A stretch of DNA of 64,000 nt from Erigeron canadensis (Eukaryota > Streptophyta > Magnoliopsida > Asterales > Asteraceae): the NCBI RefSeq assembly GCF_010389155.1, contig NC_057761.1, forward strand, positions 51,458,587-51,522,586. The letters run 5' to 3'. The first letter of the stretch is position 1. Each line of letters begins with the position of its first letter. Made by a program: the position numbers and the translations under genes. Below, piece by piece: positions 24,244 to 35,947 of the stretch. The notes beneath the pieces were generated by a model. The model was given only the letters and a program-made list of their open reading frames with translations. It was not told the DNA's origin and ran no database searches.

Positions 24244-24508
24244 AAAGAAACATTTTATTGTCATTTTTGTTAGGACATCATGCAATAATCATCGCAAGCA
24301 AATTCGGAAATGAAAGAAGTCTACCAAAAGCGTTGGTATTTGTCTGATCAATCATACTTATATAAACAGAAATTAAAGTCTTTTTACTCTTTCTAATATC
24401 GTATATCTTATATTTATGTATATAAACAAGTAAGGAACAATAGATAAAGATGCATGGCTAAAAACTGTTGTCGTTTTAAATTTATCACTACCAATGTATA
24501 TATACCTA

Positions 24509-24889
24509 CACTGGCGGAATTACATATAAATGAGGGTAGCTCAGGATATACATTCGTTATTTATTTTGTAATATAATTTTCTGAAAGTTGATGTCTTTTT
24601 ATTGGTGTTGCGTGTCAAATAAATATGCGATATTGGTTAATGTAATTAATTTTAATATTTTGAAAGATTTTCTTCACCAAATATAACTTATAATGATGTA
24701 TTTGTGCTATAAATATGAAAAGAATACGACAAAAAATTGTCAAAAAACTCTTAAAAGCCTCAAAAAATAGGCAAAAATCCTTAAAAAAAAATGCTAAATA
24801 TCGTAACAATGTAGATATGTTCGTTATTTTATGACGATACGAGTTAGTGGAAAAAATTTATGTCACGAGTCACATTCGATCTGCCACTG
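24509..24889. mobile_element. Non-autonomous hAT element with perfect 8-bp duplication
   Basis: 381 bp. The ends are CACTGGCGGAATTAC and, inverted, CAGTGGCAGATCGAA. TATACCTA is duplicated exactly at 24501-24508 and 24890-24897. There is no transposase; a short minus-strand open frame inside is low-complexity. Confidence 0.88.
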
Positions 24890-24975
24890 TATACCTAACA
24901 AAATAAAAGAAAGATAAAAAAATGAGTAGAATTTAGACATCAATCTAAATATGTTTAACATTTTAAATTATCAAA

Positions 24976-26112
24976 GGGATAAGTGCTTGGAAATGTAACT
25001 AAGTATGGTCAAATGTCTATTGTAGGAACTAACTATCCGTTTTGGATATTGTATGGAAGTAACTTGGTAAAATAGTCTAAAACATTAAAAAGTGACTTGT
25101 TCCATCATTAGCCGGTAAATACTTAAGTGCCTGGAAATGTAACGAAGTATTGCCAAATGTCTATTGTAGGAGCCAACTATCAGTTTTGGATATTGTATGA
25201 AAGTAACTTGGTAAAAGAGTCTAAAACATTAAAAAGTGACTTGTTCCATCTTTAGCCGATAAATACTCTATTTTCTTTTTAATTATTTCCGACGTGGAAT
25301 ATGTGAGCTGGTGGTGACTGAACCTGTAATCCCGTACTCATGTATCTGATAACTGTAAGAATCGGGTCTACTTGCTTTCCTTTACACAACTCAACAATTT
25401 TGAATTGCCATCTATTCCGTCTTTCTCGTAACAAATATACACAAGCAGCAATACAACAATACTTACCCTATATGTAATACCCCTTTATTCATCTTGCATT
25501 CATGTGCAATGAACCAAGTTATCACATTTTATTAACTATTAAGAGTATTCAAGAGATGATACTTACTTTTAACAGCCTTCCCAAAGATACTTAGTATTTG
25601 TAGTCAAAGAATATATGAGGAATTGAATCTTGTATATTCGACATAGAAAGCAATTGCAATAAAATAAAAAAAGTTGAAAAAATGAAAAATTAGGGTTTTC
25701 GGCTTCCCCCCTTTCTATATCTGCTACAAAACATGAATTACTTGTAGATAAATGAATGACATACGTTGATATAGCAGTGGAAGAGTTAAATAGACATCGA
25801 TCGAAGACGAATTTTGGATTTTGTATGTGTTGATTTGGTTTGGAATTGTCGTGTGTGTGTGAAATGAGAAACTGATCCAACGTTTGTTTTTATATGTAAG
25901 TTAGTTTTTGTTGTTATTTGTCAGCTCACATATTCCACGTCGGAAATAATTAAAAAGAAAATAGAGTATTTACCGGCTAATGATGGAACAAGTCACTTTT
26001 TAATGTTTTAGACTCTTTTACCAAATTACTTTCATACAATATCCAAAACTGATAGTTGGTTCCTACAATAAACATTTGGTCATACTTAGTTACATTTTGG
26101 GGCACTTATCCC
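24976..26112. mobile_element. MULE-like foldback element with duplicated left arm
   Basis: 1.14 kb. The left arm starts GGGATAAGTGCTTGGAAATG; the right arm inverted starts GGGATAAGTGCCCCAAAATG. The arms match over about 190 bp, out to TTCCGACGTGGAATATGTGAGCTG-type sequence. In the left arm a 144-bp unit (from 24981) is repeated in tandem (from 25125); the right arm has one. Flanks share TATCAAA. The middle (25320-25915) contains a 103-codon minus-strand frame with no recognisable domain; it might be captured host sequence, but I cannot identify it. Confidence 0.75.
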
Positions 26113-26570
26113 ATATCAAATTATCTATAGTATTGTTACTACACATTTCCTACCAAATTAAATTTGCCTAAAGATGATGGGCCTATGTGTAAATATACTA
26201 GAGATTGATAACACGCGATTCATTTAACGCGTGAGTTTCGCGTTGTTCGATGCTTTAGACCAAATGGAGATGTCGGTAAAACCGACTTACAGATGGGACT
26301 TTTAAAAGAACATATACCGCTGTAATCGGGTCGGAGTGTCCGGGATGCTTTGTCAAATGTTATTCTCGCAACTACTAAATCTACCGCAAATTAAACCGCG
26401 GCCTTATTTTTGCTTCAACTAATTTCATTTTATTTTCTTGCCTTTAAAAACATTTGACTTGTTATTTTAGGATTTTGGTTAACCTAGTCCTATGGCTAAC
26501 AGATAACGACAGAATATAAAATTTTTTGACAACCATATATAATATTATATTTCTTTTTTTAATTACACTA

Positions 26571-26790
26571 TAAACAATATTGCATTTGTTCACACTTTTA
26601 GATGAGTGTGAACAAATTAAAAATTTTGTCACGCTTTTTAGTGTATAGAAATATATTGAATTAAAAGTGTATGAAAATTTCTCAACACTAAAAAGTATGT
26701 ATAAATAAAAGTTCACACTTTTTAGTGTGAACTTTCATAATTATTTTGTCACACCTCATTTGTTCACGGTAACTAACATACCATAAATTA
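26571..26790. mobile_element. Truncated CACTA-like element
   Basis: It starts CACTATAAACAATATTGCATTTG and carries the same subterminal TTCACACTTTTTAGTGTGAA-type palindromes as the neighbour at 26791-27306. No matching right terminus is visible, so it appears broken where the second copy begins. Confidence 0.55.
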
Positions 26791-27306
26791 CACTACAACA
26801 AATATGTCATTTGCTCACATTTGTTTTTTCATACATTTAAAAAGTGTGAAAAAATAGGTTAATTTAATCACATTTAAAAGCGTGTAAAAATAATTTACAT
26901 TTAAAAGTGTAAAAAATATAAAAAATCATAATATTTACACACTTATATATATGGAAAATAAAAGTTCACACTTTCAAATGTGTAAAGATATACCAATTGT
27001 TCACACTTAACAGTGTGAAAGTTAATTTGCAACACCCAATTTCTTCACACATGGAGAGTGTGAAGAAATTATGTGTTACAAGTTGACTTTCACATTTTTA
27101 AGTGTGAAAATATTTGACAATTGTTCACACTTTTAAGTGCTAACATTTTGTTTACACATTTATAAGTGTGAAAAAATAATGATTTTTAAAATTTATTCAC
27201 ACTTTTAAATATTACTTTTTTCTTCCCATTTTTAGATGCGATTAAATTAATAAATTTTTTCACATTTCCTATAACCAAGCGTGAACGAATGAAAATTTTT
27301 TTAGTG
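26791..27306. mobile_element. CACTA-like MITE with palindromic subterminal repeats
   Basis: 516 bp, starting CACTACAACAAATATG and ending AAAATTTTTTTAGTG (inverted CACTAAAAAAATTTT). The interior is made of TTCACACTTTTAAGTGTGAA-like palindromes. CACTA (En/Spm) elements have 5-bp CACTA ends and repeated subterminal motifs that bind transposase, which fits. The 3-bp target duplication is not clear (TTA versus AAA). Confidence 0.72.
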
Positions 27307-28227
27307 AAATATATCTAGCAAACTCTATTAATCTAAATGTCATATGTTTTATAGATAAATACAGACTGAATCATAAAACTAACAAAGGTCAAAGGCATGT
27401 TTGTTTTGTCGATGAATTTGTGTATTTGGGTTTGGTTAATTAGATCGATAGGATGATTTATATGAACTGTGTACCCATTTTTCAAATGATAAATGATTCG
27501 AAAGTCACCACCACCAAATGTATTTTAGGATGTTATATTACATCATACTTTAAAACATGTTAATTTGGTGATATATGACTATATATAAGTGGTGCACGGA
27601 TCAAGTTTTTGATCAAATACAATACTTAGGCCATATGCAATCCGCGTATCAATTACTATTTCGTATTAATTGATATAATACGCGTTGATATTCAAGTTTT
27701 AATTGTGACAAATTCCACATGAGTTTGTGTAAATAGAAATGCGCCCGTTAATTTGGAAGCTACCACAACCTGAATTGCCATAAAACTTCTTCCAAAAAGA
27801 TTGGGACGATTTATAGGCAATTGTTGCCTTGTTTATATCACATATCAATATTACTAACTGATCGATATATTAGAGCTTATTTATGACTTTGTTAATGGGT
27901 CACTAATTTCCATAGGTCACTTCTAATAGTGTAAGAGTGATTCTAGTTATATTATGAAATCATGAGTATCATAGTACTATAATCTACCACTTCTATTATT
28001 GTCAATATCGTTTCTCACCCAAAAAGCCCAATCAACACCTCTAAATTTTTGGCAATTGTACTTTTCCTAGCATATCTCATATATTTTATCAAGTATCTAT
28101 AATTTATGAACTATGACATCTATAACACCTTATAAAGTATATTGAATTTTCTTATTTTAGGAAATTCAGCACTTTATTATACTTAAATTGCCCTTATTTC
28201 TTAATCTTAATTCTCCTATACATCTAA

Positions 28228-30608
28228 TCTATACTTTTATATAAACTAGAGGGGTACCCGCGCGTTGCAGCGGTAATTCTAAAAAACGATGGTTAAATGT
28301 GGTGGTAAGTTTCCTGTTGCGTGAATTTATGACTAAAAACAAATGTGTTCTATAGAGTAGACCTACACATGCAATAAGGCTAATAATTTTAATTTAACTA
28401 ATGTCGAAAATAAATTGAGATCTTGTCTTCTACATTAACCAACCGTTATCAATCCAATGTTTTAAAGATTACAAAGAAAACTTTCAATCTATATTACTAT
28501 ACGTTGAGCTGCGTTTTTGAGACATTGAGTTGCTTTCTTGAGCTTTGCTTTGAATGTATTGTTAATGCATAGTTGTTCACCTGCATAGCTACATACATCA
28601 ACATATCACAACATCCATTATTATATGCTGGTTAACGGCCTTACCTTTGTCACCAACTTTAAAGTAACTATACGCATAAACATCTCTACTCTAAAACAAT
28701 CAATGATAAATCAAGGCATTCTCACTATTATAAACAGAATTAAAAATGAGATGGTACTTAAAACCATGCACTTTCTAACAGATATGCATTATCTAAAACT
28801 TCTTTATACGCCACGTTTGAGGTGCATAATCCAGGTCGATTAGAGTATGTGTATGCCACAATGTGAGTATGCGTATAAATTTATACAACTTTATAGGTTG
28901 ATGATTGCATATAGTTTTTAAAGTTAACAGATTGTATAAACTTATGATGACCAAATACTTGCTATATTTACCAAAATTACCATTAATCTTAGTTAACTCA
29001 GCCAACGTCAATTTTTCGTACTTCAATGGGCAACGCTTTTTTTAAGGAGCCCCACTTCTAACTGCTCCATTGCTTCTCACGTCTCCTGTAGTTACTTTTA
29101 TTTATTAATACTATGTGATAACTCTACATGAAAGCGACTATACAATGTGTATGGTGGATTCTTAGTTAAGTTCTTACCTCCTTCATAAGCAGGTCATTGA
29201 ACAGGCGTTGTTTTAGCTTTACTTGAGGTTGTATCAAACATATTATAGAAATGTTGGCCTAATCAATCCCTGCAACGTCGCAAATTTACACACAAAATCT
29301 TGATTTAAGACGACAATCAAATCCATGATGCAAATCTAATCATGTTTTTTCTTTCTTAACAAACAACGAAATCATCACAAAGTCAGCAAGATGATCAGTT
29401 ACAAATAAAAGTATAACATGGCAGACCACATGATAGCTAAACGAAAAGTGGTGTGAAGCGAATATAAGATTGCTAAAAAAAAGTAAAAAAATTAACAATG
29501 ATACCAACGGATAGTTGAAGCTACATCCATTGAATCAACTTGAATATAAGATTGCTAAAATGAAAATAAATCAAAAACTTATAACCTCCCATTAAAAATA
29601 TTACCCAACTGAAATATTTAAAACCCCACTCATATGAACTTGGGAAGGAAAAATTACCCTATTCGATCTCATCTAAATCTCCATAAGAATTCAAAGATTT
29701 ACCTACACGTTAACCGAACTTACATAACTATTTACAATATATATCAATAATCAATAATAAATGACTTGTAAGGACAAAAGAGTTGAGCCATCAAATATTA
29801 AAACGTTACTGTATCCATGTAAAAATAACAATGGATGGATAAAGATAATAATTATGATGAAGATTATTGAAAATGTTCTAAGAAAATACATAAATCGAAG
29901 TTAAGAAAAAAATATCAATCACAAATATTTACCAATTGCGGATGTTGATTGCAAATAATAGAAACCCATTGCGCTTTGAAATAAACATGTTGAATTTCGG
30001 TTGAATTCCGTTGGGTGGCAACGCCATCAACACCGGTTGATTAAAATCGGGTGGATTGAAAATTTTGAAATCGACTGGATTGAATTAAAATGACTTTCTC
30101 CACACCCCCTTTCTCTTCCAACGAACGGTGTATTAAAATCTGTTGCACAACCATGGTGGATTGAAGCGGAGACATGAAAATTTTTTAGGGGTTGAAAGAG
30201 GAGGGGGGCAACGAATGAGTAAGGGGCTCTCAAGTTGTGTACTTGTGTCAGATTGTTTTGTAAGGGTAATTTAGTCTTAATGTATGGATGGGTATATAAA
30301 ATTGAATTAAGATCAAGGGCAAATTACGAATATCAGGTTCTTATTACTTAAATCCAATCCCTTTTATAAAGGAGTATAGATAAAACAACTCTCTCTTTAA
30401 AATTATGGAAAAATTATTTAAATACCATTAATGATTGATTAAATTACAATATCAGTCATTTATCCAGAATATATCCATTAATCTTTTAATCAATTACCTT
30501 TACATCAATTATCTAGATTACTCGACACCGCCTCCACCACCAACAGATGCCCCTACCACCACATTGTTGCCATTACAACCACCGCTGCATTGTGCGGTAC
30601 CGTGCTAG
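28228..30608 (+). mobile_element. Outer non-autonomous Helitron, interrupted by another Helitron
   Basis: The plus-strand 5' end A/TCTATACTTTTATATAA is at 28228-28245. The element resumes at 30381 and ends ACCGCTGCATTGTGCGG..GTGCTAG/T at 30605-30608. Removing the inner element leaves about 246 bp starting TC and ending CTAG between A and T, as Helitrons require. Its GC-rich 3' part (CACCGCCTCCACCACC near 30527) resembles other copies. No Rep/helicase. Confidence 0.72.
28246..30380 (-). mobile_element. Inner non-autonomous Helitron, 2.1 kb, opposite orientation
   Basis: The minus strand starts TCTATACTCCTTTATAAAAGG at 30380, preceded by A, and ends GCAACGCGCGGGTACCCCTCTAG at 28246, followed by T. 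The TC start, GC-rich subterminal palindrome, CTAG end and A/T insertion site are diagnostic of Helitrons. The interior has no Rep/helicase and only short unsupported frames; a 68-codon minus frame at 30027-30233 could be host-derived but is unidentified. Confidence 0.78.
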
Positions 30609-30920
30609 TTTATTTAATATGTACAATCAAACTTATGTGGAAGGTACTTCATTATCACTGGTTTAATTTACTTCATATGTATTGTTATATGAAAAATAGT
30701 AAATACTCCTAGCTATGTGATCATGACATTTGATAAATTCAATGGATTAGATTAGGATAGAAAATTAATAGTTTACGTTTGTCAAAATTTAAAGTTTTTA
30801 AGATGATTAATTAGTAGGTTATTTGATAAAAGAATATATCGTTTCCTTTAACTTTACACGTTTCATGACTAAAATTATAAAAGATCATTTTGTTACATAG
30901 AAAACTAAACTTATTATATA

Positions 30921-31457
30921 TCTATCCATCTCCCATTAAAGTTGCCCTATAGTCTTTATTTATATACTTTGAATATATATATATATATATGTATTTTTTG
31001 TGTGAACAACAGTGGTGATTGGACTCAGCGGCATGTCACTTCATCGTCCGGTAGAGATCGACCACGTCACCAGCATAATCAATCCGAGGGCATGACTGGC
31101 GGTGAAAGTTTCATTACCGTTCTAGAGGAAACCAGCTAAATGCTATTGAAAACCACCATGCCTCACCTCATTGACGAAAACTTCCCAATATGTCTTTCAA
31201 AGGTTTCGAACTCGTAATCAACATTTGGCTGAAAGACATAAGGGGCATTAAATGTCCATTTGGGCTATATATGTATTATTTTTGTGTTATATAAAGCTAG
31301 ATCAAAAATTATATCATTGAAAAAAATTTAAAACACAATCAAGTGATATAAGTTTTATCAATTATTATCTAACAGAAACAAAATTATTTACGATCAAAGT
31401 TGGAGAAGTTAAACTTTGAAAATTCAAAACATGACATTTTTAATACGACGAAGATAG
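30921..31457. mobile_element. Old Stowaway MITE split by a ~260-bp insertion
   Basis: The left end CTATCCATCTCCCATTAAAG and the right end inverted CTATCTTCGTCGTATTAAAA fit the Stowaway pattern CTCCCTCCGTCCCATTAAA, and TA follows the right end. At ~537 bp it is about twice the usual length. An insert at roughly 31005-31262 lies between ATATATGTATTTTTTGTG and ATATATGTATTATTTTTGTG. The insert's minus strand has a B-box-like AGTTCGAAACC, so it may be a SINE. Confidence 0.55.
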
Positions 31458-31459
31458 TA

Positions 31460-32970
31460 TAAAATTAAAAATACTATATATGATATTTATATCATTAGAA
31501 TATGTATGTTTTTTGGTAAATATCAACTTACCGGTTTATTAATCTTTTATTTTTAATTTTGTTTTTGTATTTGTTAGGTTCTTTTAATATTAGTTAAATA
31601 ATTAGTTTTATTTAAAATTATGATTAACTTCACGTATATTTGACACATGACTCAATATGATTAACGTTTTTTTTTTTAATCTGAATGGTTAATTACTCAA
31701 AAACTACAAATCGTTTTCCTCTATTGACGATTATTATTGTACCAAGCTACCCTTTGTCATAATTTACCTTTTGTACTGATGTATTTTGAAGTTAAAAATT
31801 ATTACTTTTTTTGTTGGCTCAATTTTTTTTTTCTCACTTAATTAGTCTATCTTTGTTTTTGTTAAAAAATAATATTTTAATGGCTTTAATTTAATGTTAT
31901 TTTATTTTATATATTCATGAAGTATGCTATATCTTGGTTTAAATATATTGTTTTTTAATTAAATAACGATGGGTCAAAATAGTAGATAAATGGTTAAAGG
32001 GAAATAAGGAGGTAAAAATGATGAAAGTGTGATGCTGATGTACAATAAAAAAATAAACGACATAGATCATAAATGATTAGAGGGAAATGAGGTAAAAATG
32101 TTGAAAGTGTGATGTTGATGTACAGTTACGAATAGTCTAAGTGAATGAACATATATTATATTATGAAAAAGGACAATGTAATAAATAACTTAATAATCCT
32201 TTTTAAAGCCTTAAAACATGACGGGTGTAATCTGTTCATTTTCTTTTCTAATCTCATTTTTTGATTATATCAAGTGTCATAATCATATAGTTAAGAGGAT
32301 GTTTAAGAGCATTTAGCATTTTATTTTATGAAAAAACTAGTTATTTTTTTTTGTTCATTACTATTAAGGATTAAGGAAGCATCTTGTTGTAGCATGGTCC
32401 TAACTGATACGGGTTTGTCCAAATTTGCGCAAAATAAACATCGCACATGCCGTTTAGTAAAACCAAAAAAACTCAATGTCAAATTAAGCCATTACTTTTT
32501 TAAGCTTTAGTATACGGTGTCCAAAGATTTCATTTTGGCCCGTTACAGAAATACTACGTATAAATAACACATTTTATTTTATTTAATAAGTCGAAATGCA
32601 GAATGTGTCAAGGACATCATCAAAACTTTGAAATCTTATTTTGTCCCGAACCCTTCAAATTTTAGCCAAAAACACTCTACACATTAAAAAAATATTTTTA
32701 TACATATAGAAAGATTAAACTATCTAAAACGATATACATTTCATTTTATTTCGTATGAGGTATGAGACGTACTTAAGCTTGTATTTAACTTTAAGACTTT
32801 CATTTTAATCATCTTGTAACAGGATATTCGATCGAAAAGAATGATACCTTCTCATATATATGACGCGACACAATTTAGCTAATGACTAGGAGTGTAAAGG
32901 GACGGTTATCGCTTCGTAAGAAAATAAGAAATATTGAATCTTAGTGTTTATATTAGATTGATGTTACTTA
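31460..32970. other. Intergenic AT-rich stretch
   Basis: No gene supported. An imperfect ~85-bp tandem duplication lies at about 31984-32124 (shared GGTAAAAATG and TGAAAGTGTGATG blocks). The rest is AT-rich with short unsupported frames. Confidence 0.5.
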
Positions 32971-32975
32971 GTTAC

Positions 32976-33412
32976 TGTTGGATTTTTAGTGTAATTAAAT
33001 TAATTTGTCATTTTAGACATAATAGTACATCATGTCAGTATGGTGGTCCGGAGTACACACCTCCTAAGGGACGGGGGTCCGGGGGCATCGCCCCTGAAAG
33101 CGGGGTCCAAGGGGCAAAAAAGTCTCAAAAAATTAATTTTCAGAACTTGAGTGTGTCAAGCTTGCAAAGTCATGTTTTAATTGCTTAAAAGGCAGTTATG
33201 GGCCTGATCCCGTTCTTCTGTTTATCACGAATTCTCATAGAATTCTCTCTTGTTCACATAATCTCAAACACAAACATACAGAAAAGTCTCGAATCTCAGA
33301 TTATATTTTGGGGTGAACCACCGAATTGATTCAATCTAAAATTATTTCACGTCTTCAAAGATTGATTTATATCCTGTTTTGTTCGTTATTTATGTATATC
33401 CCTTACAGCCAC
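32976..33412 (+). repeat. Possible copia-type LTR remnant
   Basis: It starts TGTTGGATTTTTAGTGTAAT, a common Ty1/Copia LTR start, and contains CTCTCTTGTTCACATAATCTC and TTTTGGGGTGAACCACCG, which resemble the R-U5 side of such LTRs. It holds a GC-rich block (33057-33120) built from GGGGTCCGGGGGC-like words. No target duplication or internal domain found. A 60-bp relative of its start occurs near 14742. Low confidence. Confidence 0.4.
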
Positions 33413-34813
33413 ATACTTATTTAGTCACTTGACCTTGTTAGCTATATATTTAATCAGGCTGTCGTTTTAATTTTAATTTGGTGGAAATAGTCGAATAGTT
33501 TAGAAGGCGTTAATAATTAAATGGTGTGGCTTTTGCCAATAAACGATCAAGTCTCTATGGGTAAAAATGGATAAATAAAGTCTTTAACATTTCTATATGT
33601 GTTAGAAAAATATATCAACTGATGTAAAGAATATAAATTGGAAAAAAGGGAAATATAATCAATTACTATTATACTTTAGGAAAATGATAATCTATATGTG
33701 TTCTGCGGACAGCAATTTGCTATGCTTGCTAATAATGAATTGGAAATTGACAGTATTGTTTTTTTAAAACAAAAATAACATGATTTACGTACGAACTCTG
33801 CGTGCCAACCCAATAAAACCACATTAATTTTTCTATTATCTACGAAAACGCGTAGCAGATCAAAGTTATAGTATTAAAATAAAACCAATAAAATGAATGA
33901 ACCAGCACTAACGAACAAAACCATCAAGATTCTTACAATAGTCACTTCTAAATAAAGGGATCATAATGGATGTGCTTTTGGTAACATTGTTGCTTTCAAG
34001 ATTTAATTATTTAAACTCATTTAAATTTTTTATATGAAAACTGCTCATCTTAACTAGTGTGTTGTAACAATTAACTAATAGTATCACAAGAAATAAAAAA
34101 AAAAAAAAAACATATCGAGGGAATCTTCAATCTATCTTGTGACAAAAGATTACGTATTGAATATTTGAATATATCATAAATAAATCATGATAATACAATT
34201 GTATGTATAGTACTTGTATATATATAATCATGATTTGAATGAGCAAGCGCCTTTCGATTTTCAAGTGGAGTTATAACAAACTTGACCTAAGCTCGTGCTT
34301 AACTTCAAACTCAATTATTAAAGGAGATTGGAATCGATAATTAAGATGACATATTTATTTTACTTTAATGTCGATTAATAGCATGAACTAATTAATTAAG
34401 TAGAATTTTATGTGTGTATCATCGATCTAAGAAGTGTGACAAACAATACATAACGCCGCCTAGCTAAGATATGTCAAACAATTAATATTAATATTTGTAA
34501 TTAAGGATATATATATATATATATAGCTATCATCTAGGTGATTCTTAGGATTCAGTACTAAAAAAAACAATCTGTCCACTCTCTTCTATTTTTGGAGCCA
34601 CATGGACTTGAAATTTATAGAATTATTGTACAATAATAGTAGTAAAAACGTTGGGATAGTTAATTAGCAAACACACTTACTTAAAAAGATCGTTTCAATT
34701 TTCAATCCATAACCTATATATGATAGTTGATCAATATGGCAAGAAATGAATTACATGCAAATTAAAGACTTACGTTGTTTAAGTGTTTCGGATTTCAAAA
34801 GACTCAGGTGATA
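33413..34813. other. Intergenic AT-rich stretch
   Basis: Nothing identifiable beyond homopolymer runs and a short TA tract near 34507. Confidence 0.5.
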
Positions 34814-35138
34814 CTAGACGGATGCCCGCGCGATGCGGCGGTGACGGTGGAAGAAACGAAGGTGTAGCAACGACGACAGTGGTAGCGGCGATGTGCGGCG
34901 GTGACGATGGTGGTGGTGGTGTGGTGATGAATGTAAATTAATTGATGTAAGAGGGCTTAATGTGGTTCTTTAAGGGTTAGATGATTTATGTTGTAATTTA
35001 TTTTATTAAGGGTATTATAGGTACATAGGTGAAAATGTTTAAATTAGTAAATAAAGAAGAGGGGTAATATGGTTGTTTCAAAATCTTAATTATTTAAAAG
35101 AGTGGAACAATTTACTTTATAAAGTAGTATATATAAGA
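34814..35138 (-). mobile_element. Non-autonomous Helitron (minus orientation)
   Basis: The minus strand ends CCGCATCGCGCGGGCATCCGTCTAG followed by T (plus 34813-34817), including the subterminal GC palindrome. The 5' side reads TATATACTACTTTATAAAGTA. Its interior (TTAATTGATGTAAGA, ATTATAGGTACATAGG, TTTAAATTAGTAAATAAA) matches 23887-24243 and 45585-45910. Confidence 0.65.
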
Positions 35139-35211
35139 GTTTTTTTGTGTGTGTGTGTGTTGTACTACAGGTTAAAATTGTCATAAAATAGAAAGAAAAA
35201 GAAAGTAAATT

Positions 35212-35380
35212 AGTTTTTTTTAGAACAACATTTGAATCTACTCTTATTCTTAAATTACATGTATGTCTGAGATGAAACTTAGGACTCTTGAAAAAACCCT
35301 ATTAATTAACCCCACAAATGTGAGAAGTGAAACGCGAACCTAGGTGAATCCTTCCAAGGTTAGTGATGACATGTTCTTAG
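35212..35380 (-). repeat. SINE family B, second copy
   Basis: Matches 22254-22434 along TTTTTTTTAGAACAACATTTGAATCTACTC, the GAGATGAAACTTAGGA block and the ACAAATGTGAGAAGT block. The tRNA-like head is degraded (CGCGAACCTAGG replaces a clear B box). Confidence 0.7.
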
Positions 35381-35408
35381 TTTGTATCTATTTTAAGTCA
35401 ACTAGTTT

Positions 35409-35634
35409 TTTTTTTTAAAATTTTTTTAGAACTACGAAGGGCTGGACCACGGGTATCCAGACTGGATACCGAGGGCCTACCTGATCCCCCCTGGTCTGCC
35501 CCACCTGGTAAATTCAACCTCGCACGCCAAGAATATTGGCTAGTAACAATGCTCGAGATGATTCGAACATGTGACCCTTGTTACAACATCCGAGGTGTCC
35601 AACCACTACGCTAGCAAGTGAAGTTGTGAAGTAC
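35409..35634 (-). repeat. SINE family C with perfect 14-bp target duplication
   Basis: AAGTCAACTAGTTT is present exactly at 35395-35408 and 35635-35648. Between them, on the minus strand: A box TAGCGTAGTGGTTGG (plus 35599-35613), B-box-like TGTTCGAATC (plus 35560-35569), a GC-rich body with GGTATCCAGTCTGGATACC, and an A-rich tail ending in about nine A. This is the textbook structure of a tRNA-derived SINE and, given the perfect duplication, a fairly recent insertion. Confidence 0.92.
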
Positions 35635-35783
35635 AAGTCAACTAGTTTAGTCATATATACCACTTCTTCGAAATTGAAAGCACATTTTACTAATTAACTT
35701 TGCCGATCAGTTTATGTTTACTAGATCATTCAAGATGTTACCTTTAATTACAAAATAATACGGAGTAATAATATAATCTAATG

Positions 35784-35939
35784 GGGTTTGCTAAATACAG
35801 CTTTAAGGGTTGTGTTTAAGGTGCATAAATTGTTTGTACATTACCATGAAAATCAGGGGGCAGACTTTTAATATGAAAGGTATAAATTTTTTTATGCAAG
35901 TTAAATACAGCCTTTAGGGCTGTATTTAGCATTTCCCTG
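35784..35939 (+). mobile_element. hAT-like MITE with hairpin ends, copy 2
   Basis: 156 bp flanked by a perfect 8-bp duplication ATCTAATG (35776-35783 and 35940-35947). The right end inverted is CAGGGAAATGCTAAATACAG; the left end GGGTTTGCTAAATACAG appears to lack the first CA. AAATACAGC..GCTGTATTT forms a hairpin at each end. An 8-bp duplication and a CAGGG end suggest hAT. Relative in reverse orientation: 3375-3532. Confidence 0.88.
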
Positions 35940-35947
35940 ATCTAATG

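Larger units (their letters stand above)
26113..28227. other. Intergenic stretch holding CACTA-like elements
   Basis: Apart from the two CACTA-like elements (26571-26790 and 26791-27306), no gene or other repeat is recognisable. The sequence at 27307-28227 is unremarkable AT-rich DNA. Confidence 0.5.

Noticed and set aside
25569..25880. 103-codon minus-strand frame in the foldback element
   Set aside because: No domain; low-complexity Phe/Leu/Asn composition. Kept only as possible captured sequence.
26571..27306. Regular palindromic repeats resembling a CRISPR-like array
   Set aside because: Spacing is irregular, there are no unique equal-length spacers, and the host is a plant; CACTA-like ends explain it.
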